From Mnemiopsis leidyi (Eukaryota > Ctenophora > Tentaculata > Lobata > Bolinopsidae), in the NCBI GenBank assembly GCA_000226015.1, contig JH153258.1:52086-116085 (forward strand): a stretch of DNA of 64,000 nucleotides, read 5' to 3'. Shown piece after piece: positions 35,096 to 44,607 of this stretch. Both the position numbers and the translations under genes were made by a program. How positions within the stretch are numbered: the stretch's first letter is position 1; the number at the start of each line of letters is the position of its first letter. The notes beneath the pieces are model-generated. The model was not told the DNA's origin. It made no database searches and was given only the letters and a program-made list of their open reading frames with translations.

Positions 35096-38000
35096 ATGGC
35101 GTCTTGTGTTGATACCGGTGAACTAGAATCCCTGGATCAGAAACCTGTTATCGACATAAAACCGGAGATCAGAAGTTTGGAGTCGCCAGCAGAGCCGACA
35201 CCCCACCCTGCCTCCCTGCTGGGGGCAGCTGCCCCTGGACCCCCTCAAATCTCCAGCTTCTCAGTTTTACTTGCCTGATATGTATGGAGTTAGAGACCCG
35301 CTAGCGGGAGTACATTGTCATCCTGCCTACAATCCTCCTCCTCCGCATATCAACCATGTTATGGTACGTCCCCCTCCACATATCAACCATGTTGTGGTAC
35401 GTCCCCCTCCACACTACAACCGTGTTATGTTACGTCCCCTCCACACTACAACCGTGTTATGTTACGTCCCCTCCACACTACAACCATGTTATGTTACGTC
35501 CCCTCCACACTACAACCATGTTATGTTACGTCCCCCTCCACACTACAACCATGTTATGTTACGTCCCCCTCCACACTACAACCATGTTATGTTACGTCCC
35601 CCTCCACACTACAACCGTGTTATGTTACGTCCCCCTCCACACTACAACCATGTTATGTTACGTCCCCCTCCACACTACAACCATTTTACGTCCCTTTTAC
35701 ACGATAAGGTGCAACTTGGAAAGTTGAATATCGCCATGACTACATGCTAACTTCAAGTTTTCGGGATTAGGTGGGGACTTCTTCTCTACCTCTAGTCCAC
35801 GTCTTTGTTAAAAAGGAGTGGTCCTTGCGTCAACATTCCATTATGAACAAATAGTCAGAAACCGAATGATCTTACAGTTACTATCAAATCAATTTTAACA
35901 ATCAATTAATCGAGGCGTCTATTTATCATACTCTGGCTTGATTTAGAATGAGTTTTGTTCTCGAAATAGATTTGAGTAACTTCTCAGTTTAGCCCTTATT
36001 TCTCACAAGCTCATTACGTGTGACAGGCAATCCATATTATTGCTGACGTTTTGAATTAGATCGTAACCCATCTAAAATAGGTCCCCTAAAATAGAACTCT
36101 AGATCGTTTCATTAAGGTAATAGTATTGGTATCGAAGTAGGGATGTTGCATGAAATACCCGGCTTGACAAGCATCTCTCAAATTAGTGGTATTAATGGAT
36201 CAACCGTCAATGATTAACTTGGCTATTTTAAGTCATGAATAGTGATTCACAGCTCCAAGACGCGAGTCTGTGATCTCAATGTGACAAAATTTCCGCGTAT
36301 ATTTATAGAATTTTGTTCCAAAGATCAGTTTACGGGAAGGGTCTACAAAGAAGAACTCTCAATTTGCTAATTGTGTTATAAAATTATCGTTCTGCGATTT
36401 TGTGATGGGCATGAGGACTCTGATGTTGGAAAAATATTTTCATGCCAGACAGAGAACTAACTCTTCAAACTTGGTACCTATTGCTTGAACGATGAAAAAT
36501 TAACATGGACTATAAAGAAGTTTTCTATTTCAATAAGGAAATCAAGCAAAATGAAAATTATCCCAGCCTTAGGTCTTTACTTAATTTCTATCAGTCACTA
36601 ATTCATAATATTCAATTCAAATCAAACTAATTCAAAACCACATTTATGAAACGCTCTTTAGCTAAATTTCCCGTCAGTTGAAAGTATCCACTCGTACCAC
36701 ATAAAGAAAACTTGCTGAACTTCACAATGTAATTACAGCTCAAGTAGTCCGGCTTGATTCATGAAAATTTGCCGGTGTTTCAGTTGCCATTGATAAACCA
36801 TTCATCTTAATCTCACTATTATTAGCTTTAACGGCAACCAGCTTTACTGATATCCCTACTAATTCCTCTACTAACACCCTCACTAACATCCGCACTAACA
36901 CCCCTACTAACACTCTTACTAACACTCTTACTAACACTCTTACTAACACTCTTCTCCTTCAGCACCCCCAACTCTGGAATAATGCCCGACCTCTGTCCCC
37001 CGGTCAGATGGGGGCAGCTATGGGGGGCATGCCCCCAATGGGGCACCCAGACAACTACTACTTCAACATGTTGCCAGGACAACACCACAGCTACCTAGAC
37101 AGTATGGAGGCAGAGTATGACCTGACTGAGCTGCAATACACTCACACTACCAAGTGTAAGCACGGACTAGAACATTCGACTTTTTGTAGTTTTGTGGTTT
37201 GGTGGTTTTAGTTTTGTACTCTCAACTCAACAATAGTAATATCTGAATAACGACTGTTAGTTACGTGCTTAGATTCAACGTATCAAACCTATGAGCTCTT
37301 CGGATTGGAATAAAAACGCCGGCTACTGGACGTTGGTTGATCATGGTCTCCTACAAATCCAGACTTTTAAATAATTTTCTCCCCAGCAGGTAAAAGTCGG
37401 AGTAGACCACGTACATCTCCCTCCTCCGCCAAATCTCCGTACTCTTACATCGCTCTCATAACCATGGCCATCAAGAACTCCCCCGAGAAAAAGTTGGTAT
37501 TTTGTTTGCCCCGTTCATAAGTTTGTGTTATATCGTTGTCATGATGTTTCCCAAATCGAAGAAATAAGATTTGAGTGTAGAGATGCAATATTTTCCTTCG
37601 TCGGCGGTCGGCGTACCTACAGGAACCGAAAAACTTGATAAATGATGATAAAAGCTAGCGATTTCCGAAATGATTGAAGACACATACTCAAAACCAAACA
37701 GAGAAAATGAATGTCCAGGCAGATTCTTGTTTACGTTGTCCCCTAATTTTGTTATTCTTTCACAATGTAAACATCGTCCTCGGCCCCAAAAGGCTCATAT
37801 TCCATTGTTGCCTTGGAGTCACTCAACAAATCATGAATGACAACACGAGGCCATGGCAACAACCAATCACAGCTCAGTATTGTCGTCACATGCATGATAC
37901 CAAACCAATCCACTTACCGCTTTTCGGTGAGCAAAGTATTCATTGATAACTCAAATAAAATTACGTGATATGTAGATGTTATTGAATTAACTGGAGCTCG

Positions 38001-40620
38001 GTAAAAGCCTGGGTGAAATAAACCAATCAGTGAGCTTGAACGATTGATTCTGACCAATCACAGCCCTGGAAACTGTCACGTGATCTCTGAGAAAGCTTGT
38101 GTAGAAATGCTTGCTATGCTCCATTATCACATAAATATTAAGTTTACAAGGGTAGAAACGCAAGCGGGGTGTGAGAAAATATCGCAATGACAACAAGATG
38201 TTAAATACTTAATTTGAATAAGTAAATAGGACAGAGAACTTAATTCTATTAATATATTATTCTAAGTGTTCACTCAATTGTTTAGCAATCCTGCCGACAA
38301 ATTTTACGTCATTCTCTAAACTGCCATGAGCTTGATATAAAAACAAACGTATCGTCTTTTCAAAATGAACTTGAATTCAATACGAAAACATCAAAATTCG
38401 ATATCAACCAAAGCTTGTAGAGCTATAAATGAAGACAAATAAAACATGAGACTGCACACTCAAACAGCTAGCAACTCACACTGCACTTGTCAATGTTTTA
38501 CGAAACGTAAATAATGAACCTACAGACACACGCACTTACTACACAAACAAATAAAGTTTACATATAAAAACCATTGCAAACGTCATAATGATAAAGTTAT
38601 GTGACTTGGTAGTTAAGGCTGTCCAAAGTTTATAGTTTACTTATCAACTTGGAAAAATAACAATATTGTTCTACGTTAAGTTTATTTAGCTAGACAAATA
38701 TGAGATGGATGATGAGCCATTAAAAATATCAGTGCTAATCTAAATCAGATAATCAGCCACTAAAAACTCTAACAAAACTAAGTTTCATGACCTTCCCCCC
38801 CCCCCCCCCAACGGGGATAGATAGTTTCAGTATCTCCGACAAGTTCATGTTTTATCCCAGATATCTTCAGGTTAACGTTAGCTCAGATTTATGAGTTTAT
38901 TATGGAGAAGTTTCCCTACTACAAAGACAACAAACAGGGCTGGCAGAACAGCATCCGTCACAACCTAAGTCTCAATGATTGTTTTGTTAAGGTGAATAAC
39001 TTACATTTTTTTGTGATTTTCATTCAAATATTTCAAATTTTTTTTCATTTGCTGCACTTGACCTACTCCATGAATAGATATAATTTTAGCCAATCTAACA
39101 TTTTTGTGTGCAACTGGATTTAGTACACCGTGTGTGTGTGTAACGGAAGTGGCAGCCCGACTTAAACAAACAGCAGCCTGGTATTGGTCACGTGACCAGT
39201 ACGAGAATAGTCACGTGACCTGGAGGAAGTGTGCCAACACCCGCCCAGACCTCCTCCTGCTGCCTGCTCCCCTGGAACTTCAGATAAACAAACATGTGGG
39301 GCTCACGTGGTCCTCATCCGTCACTTCTATTTGTCAGGACTTTTGTCTGGGAACAAGATGCAATCAGAGTTTATGGGAATTGTCCTTACTGAGGGAGGAG
39401 CACTGGAGCTTATTCGCATCATCGGTATTCGCCCCAAGCACTTCACGAACAGGATGAACAAACAGGAAATATTTTAGCTATGCAGTTAGATCCTGGTCCA
39501 CTGATCCAAGTCTCTCCCTTAGGTCCCAAGAGAGCCCGGGAAGCCTGGAAAAGGAAACTACTGGGCTCTAGACCCAGCTGCAGAGGACATGTTCGATAAC
39601 GGCAGTTTTAGGAGGAGGAGAAAGAGGTTCAAGAGACCCAATCACAACGGTAGGACTTGTTTGGAAAACTGATGGTTTGCTTTAGATTTCTTGGTAATTG
39701 ATACCCCGGCCCTAGCTTTGTACTCAGTATAGGTACTTTAACAATGTTTAATTAATATACTTAGCCTATTTCTCTCTTTCAGGAGGATTCACCCCACCGC
39801 ACTACTCACAAGAAAACCTGCTCAGTGATCAAGATCGATATCTACACGCTGAGAACGGCCTCTTCACGATCGAGAATCTGGTTAATGAAGTAAACAACAA
39901 CAACAACAACAACAATAACAATAACCCCACTAGACTTAACATAGACAGGTAACTTGATCTTTTGATTCTGTGCTAGTAAAGCTGGTTTGCTGGCTTTTTC
40001 TATGTTCATGTCAAGTTTGAATCGATTAAACGATAGAAGTTCTATCTAGTCGAATTTTGAAGTGCTCTATAAAAACAGAAAAAGTTTTGATCCTAAAGTT
40101 CTCCCCCCAGTGTACAGTCGCTAAAAGATCTGCCACCACCGCCGCCAGACCCCCAAGTAGGGGGCTACATCCACTACCCCCCACTAGCAGACCCGTACAC
40201 TCCCCACCACTTCTCCCATCCACCTGGCCCTTTCAACTTTCACAATGAGGTGAGTTTGAAGATGTCGAAATTGTCGATTTGCGGATAATTAACCCATTTT
40301 AGGTCCCTTAGTTTGGTGATTTCTGACTTCCAACTTTGCAGTTTTTTTAAATATTTCTAAATTTTCCCAGCTGAAGTGCAATCCACAAGCTTTTATTCTG
40401 AAAATGCTATTAATATATAAAAATGCTATATTTATTCTAATTTTTTTTCTCCGAATTTCAGAACGATTGGTCTCTGCGGAGGTTTGAAGCTCACAGACTA
40501 CTGAACTTTGGTGGGAACGAAGGACTAAGTTGCACCCCCGACCCAGCTACCTACTTGACAGGGGCTGCACCCCAGACCCCCACCACCCCCCAACCTCAAT
40601 ACTTCCCCACTGTCACGTGA
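35096..40620 (+). CDS. Forkhead transcription factor 2 (class I, FoxD/FoxE-like), 8 exons
   Basis: Exons: 35096-35363, 36963-37155, 37390-37492, 38871-38991, 39523-39649, 39783-39948, 40111-40249, 40462-40620; about 424 residues. The forkhead domain (about 168-266) starts [20 protein letters not shown], has [17 protein letters not shown] and ends [18 protein letters not shown]. The first five exons have the same phases as forkhead gene 1, so the two arose by tandem duplication. Exon 6 encodes LFTIENLV, like the Groucho-binding octapeptide of FoxA/FoxD proteins, plus an Asn run. In exon 1 the frame opened by the ATG shifts by one near the C-run at 35240-35244; one base too many there, or an unrecognised short intron, would explain it. 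The stop TGA lies inside a TCACGTGA site. Confidence 0.87.
35343..35695 (+). repeat. About 30-33-bp minisatellite grown from the exon 1 donor of forkhead gene 2
   Basis: About ten units of the form CCACACTACAACCATGTTATG followed by a TACGTCCCC-type link. In the first two units the junction reads ATGGTACGTCC and GTGGTACGTCC, good donors; exon 1 most likely ends at the first (35363), in phase 0 with exon 2. In later units it has become ATGTTACGTCC. All three frames remain open across the array, so it makes long spurious frames. Confidence 0.85.
36853..36960 (+). repeat. 12-bp array of branch-point-like units before forkhead gene 2 exon 2
   Basis: Units related to ACTAACACTCTT directly precede the acceptor CTTCTCCTTCAG at 36962. 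Seven ACTAAC hexamers occur, each a good match to a metazoan branch-point sequence, each followed by pyrimidines. Confidence 0.75.
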
Positions 40621-41719
40621 CTTAGGGGGTGTCTGTCACGTGTCTCCATGATATTTTGTTCAGAGAGGGGGTTTTGTTATTCGGGGGTTTTATTCAGTCT
40701 CAGAAAGAAAACACGGCAAGAGATTTGAAAATGAATGGGAGCTAACATATTTTACCGACCTTAGCGGTAACCTGTGAAAGTCAGAAAAAGCAGTAGTTAA
40801 TCCGCGAACAGTTCAATAGTGATCACGATAAATATTCATTTCCACCGTAAATTGTATTTATAAAGAATTCCGATGATTTGTGATTTATCAGCACTCTGTT
40901 AATTGACAAACTTACACAAAACAATAAATATTTTGCTATCTTCCTTGCTTAACTAGACATAACTGTTATCAGTAAAAACTTTTTGTGTAATAATTTCTAT
41001 TTAATTCTTGAATAAGATAAATTATTGTATTGTGTGCATTTATGTGTGAAAAATTTCAGTTTTAAATACTTATCGGTTTAAGAAAAAGCGTGTGTGTGTT
41101 AGTTATATATGATGTGTTAAAACAATGAATTATTCGAACTATTATTTAATTATGAAAGACTTGAATGATAACTTTAGTTTCTTTTTTACAAATCATCAAT
41201 ATTGAATATGAGCTCAATAAACTATTAGAATTGCGTCTGCTATGATGGGTTCCAGCTATAAGTTAATAATTAACACTGTAAATAAGATTTCCGTCCTTGT
41301 TTGAAATTGAAGTTTCGGGACTTTTTATACTGGCGGACTTTGTTCGCCGCGGGTCTGATCGGACCCACCCAAGTGTCCTCCTTTTAAAAGATCCCAAAAC
41401 TTGACTTTGAATCATCCCGATTTGATCATAACATCATTCTTAGTGGTTAGTGGTTAACGCCAGATATTACTTGGAACTTCGGCAGTTTATTTTGCGGATA
41501 ATCATTCGCCGCAAACCCGCACGGATTCGGGCGGAATCGGGCGAACTCCGCCTGTATCCTAATCCTACCTAATCCACAGCAAGTTCGGCGAACTTCGCCG
41601 GACTTCGGGCGGAATTCCCGAATTCAGTAATGGCAGTTCATCCGGCTGACAATCGTTTGTTATAATTATAATGTATAAGTAAGTTAATCTCATGCACCAA
41701 CTCAAATCAATAACTTGTC
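40621..41719. other. 3' region between forkhead gene 2 and the cyclotransferase gene
   Basis: AT-rich 3' UTR-like sequence follows the forkhead stop, with AATAAA signals near 40923 and 41217. A GC-rich patch with repeated CGGGCGGAAT and CGAACTTCGCCGG motifs lies at 41515-41625. No gene is recognised. Confidence 0.45.
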
Positions 41720-43142
41720 TCAATGCAAGGTCTCAACTTGTCTCAACATCTCCACATATCTGTTCGGCAGACAGTCCGCCCCCGCTAAAAGCATGTCCAT
41801 GTATCGTTTTGTCGGTTTTCTATGTGTTTCTTGTCTTTCAGAATGTCCGACATATACCCAACATTCTACCTCCCCAGATTTCCGGCTTGTCTCTATAAAC
41901 TTCGAGTTTTCTGGCTCTCCAACTCCAAGTGTCTTTTCTTTGATCGTCCTGTGGAAATTGGTCCTTATATTTATAACCCTTTAAGTTCAAAGATTGGTGA
42001 TGTGCTTATTATTTTCGCTTAATCTTGTCACTGAACTTCTATGTTAGCCCTTTATGCCCACTATTACAATTACTAGATTGTGACATATAATCACGTCTGT
42101 ATCGCTGGTTTAAGCTAAGAAGTCATGTCGCATTGTAACATGATGAGCTTCCATTAATGTAAGTTTAAGTCTAATATTTTATTCCGCTAACTATTCTGTC
42201 TTGTGATATATCTCTTTTCAATAATCGTGTTTATTACAAAGGTTTTCTCTTTTGGTTTTCATTTACTTTTGGTGTTCATTTACTTTTGATTTAACGATTT
42301 TTCGTTCATCATATTCATTAGATATAGCCTTCAAAATACAAAAAATAAAAATCTTGATTGTGTCGATCTTCTTCTTCCTTGGAATTTGAAAAGGTCCGCC
42401 AACAAACTAACGTTTGTACTTTAAGTTTCTCCCTGGAGTATGTTGTACCCTCGTGTTTGTCCAAAGTGTCAAACACATTTCCCTCCACCCAGTAAACCAC
42501 CCCGTACACTGTACTGCTCGTATCGCGTGATATCGAGCAAATCCCTGGGATTGGGAAGTGTTGTTTCGGTTAACGCGATCAGGGCTCTTCAAATTCAATC
42601 CATCGTCAGTGTCGATATGGCATTGACAATTAAATTTAAAATTAAATTTAAACTTCACAACTAAATACTGACATAAAAACTCTGCTAATGCTTGACGAGA
42701 TTATATCCGTCTAACGTTCAGCTTTGCCTTTAGCTGCGTGAGTTGGGTATCACCGCGACAAGCTAATGCCAGTATAAAAAGGTTACCCGTCAAATTTGGA
42801 TCAGCTGCCCAAACATCGACGTCTTCGTCTTCAGGGTCACAATCGTCTGCGTGGCAGAAATTAATCTTCCAGCCTGAATTTTTAAATTTATAATTATGCA
42901 TAAACAATATGTTTATTTGCTATTGTGAGTTGGCCGGATTCTCTGCTGATAAATACTGTTATTGTTAAGATCAATAAATATTTTATATCAAATTAGCAAC
43001 CTTTCAGTTCGCCTGGGGCTCTGTAAATGTCATTTTGTTGTACTTCTAATCCATGTCTACGGCCACCGATGCATTTTCTGAACTGTATCGGATCCATGTT
43101 GCTACCGTAAGCGAAATAGCATACTTCAGCTTGAGAACCCAT
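41720..43142 (-). CDS. GGCT: Gamma-glutamylcyclotransferase, complete, 4 short exons
   Basis: GGCT releases 5-oxoproline from gamma-glutamyl amino acids in the glutathione cycle. Minus-strand exons 43142-43001, 42873-42787, 42544-42412 and 41948-41720 join in consistent phase to give 196 residues (human GGCT is 188). The N-terminus has the family motif YFAYGSNM; later come VYGVVYWVEGNVF and LDKHEGTTYSREK, in which the Glu of HEG corresponds to the catalytic Glu of the EQEG motif in human GGCT. The C-terminus has KRYMDMLLAGADCLPNRYVE, matching the PSPQYKKIICMGAKENGLP region. None of the exons is long enough to stand out as an open frame. Intron 2 carries a 70-bp MITE. The gene faces the flanking plus-strand genes and appears intact. 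Confidence 0.87.
42692..42761. mobile_element. 70-bp foldback MITE inside GGCT intron 2 (copy 2)
   Basis: TTGACGAGATTATATCCG at the left, GGGTATCACCGCGACAA at the right, with perfect 8-bp duplications GCTAATGC at 42684-42691 and 42762-42769. It matches the copy at 1188-1258. Confidence 0.85.
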
Positions 43143-43387
43143 CTATAAGTATAAACTATAAGTAGAACTATAACTTATGAGAACATAACATTAACTTAGA
43201 TGTAAGCGCAAGTATAGAATGGTTTCATCATTTATGATATTTTTGCCTGGGCCTGGGGATCGGGACCAGACTTTTTGTTGCTCAGAGAAATCTTATCTGC
43301 AATCTGTTAGTATTAAAGCCATACAGTCCGAATACGGCCTATGTGCTATGCCTATAATTATATTATGATATTGGTTTACCAAGGCTT

Positions 43388-43464
43388 TGTCGCGGTGATA
43401 CCCGACTCTCGCAGCTCAAAGCTGAACGTTCCGGTAAGAACGGTAATCCCGTCGAGGCGTCGAG
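43388..43464. mobile_element. Foldback MITE, inverted copy 3
   Basis: The same family in opposite orientation: TGTCGCGGTGATACCCGACT at the left and a CGTCGAG-type end at the right. It is flanked by CAAGGCTT on both sides (43380-43387 and 43465-43472), again an 8-bp duplication. Confidence 0.7.
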
Positions 43465-43472
43465 CAAGGCTT

Positions 43473-44290
43473 AGCTAAGCTTAGCTTGTCCTTGTCAGAC
43501 GTTGCCTGACCTGCTGCCGCGAAGCGCGCGGCGCGGCAGCGAAGCTGAAAATTGAAAATGGCCATGGGCCGCAACGCAAAACAAACTTGTCCAATGTTGT
43601 TTCACGTTGTGGTCTCACTGACTCTCACGTTGCTGCTGCGCGCGTGGCCAGTACGCCACCGCGCTTGACGAGATTATATCCGTCTACGGCTACCGTTCAG
43701 TGCAGCTTTAGCTGCGTGAGTCGCGTCGGGTAATCGGGTATTACCGCAACATGAACAACACCGCGTGCTCACCGGGCTTCGCCTGGCGAGTTGTCGCGAT
43801 GATATGATAATGATACAAAATTTTTCTAATCAAGTATCTGCATAGCCTATATTTGTGTGCGCACAGCTTCAAATTCGAACCGGAACAGGTCGCAAGCTGG
43901 CGACCTGTCCGAATTTTGAACGAGTTTCGTTAATTTAAAACTGTAGACAGATATAATATTGTTTAGTAGCAAGCACTAGCAGCAGCGCTGAAGGCTGCTG
44001 TTTCGCGGCAGCAGGCCTAGGCAACGTTTAGTCGTCTAGCAAGGCTTTGTCCGACCCTCATTCGAAGCGAATGGAGAATAAAATGACGGGAGGGTGCGCG
44101 CAGCTGTACAAGCAAGGCTTAGCAAAACNCTTAAACAGTAGGTTATCAAAACGATCAACCTACAACGCTTAGCCTAGCCGTACCGCCCCTACGAGTACGT
44201 GTGACGCGTTTGATAACCTATGGCTATTGTCGCATTTCTGGCCTTTCGAAGAAATTCTAAACGCGCATCGCCCGTTAACGCGTTTGTGTT
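43473..44290. repeat. GC-rich foldback repeat block (right), with a fourth MITE copy
   Basis: Shares sequence with the block at 1.1-2.2 kb: CTGCTGCCGCGAAGCGCGCG palindromes (43508), a TTTGATAACCTATGGC piece and GCGCATCGCCCGTTAACGCG at the right edge. A fourth MITE-like copy (TGACGAGATTATATCCGTCT ... GGGTATTACCGCAAC) spans about 43674-43752 with extra bases inside. No gene is visible in it. Confidence 0.65.
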
Positions 44291-44607
44291 TCAGTTTGCA
44301 CATCGTTTGTGTTTGCACATCACAGGCAAAAATGTCATACTTAGTCTTATAGTTATATTGTTACAGTTACACTTAAATCTTTTGTCAATCTTTATCAGCT
44401 CATCTTCTAGTTCTAGTTCTTCCTCTTCGATTAACATCAAATCAATTTAATTGTTATTTTAAGCATTATGCATATACATAAAATTCAATCATTTCCAATG
44501 CACAAGGAAGGCAATTTATTGACTTGAATGACAAAATGAAGTGACCAAAGCGGAATCGAATACAGAATAACCCGGAGCTGGAACTTGAAGCTGCAATGAA
44601 TTGTTAA

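Noticed and set aside
35271-35750. His/Pro/Tyr-rich repeat protein
   Set aside because: All three frames are open because the unit has no stops. The first part belongs to forkhead gene 2 exon 1; the rest is intron repeat unless an alternative donor is used.
41692-42022. Three overlapping plus-strand frames
   Set aside because: They are antisense to the last exon and intron of the cyclotransferase gene.
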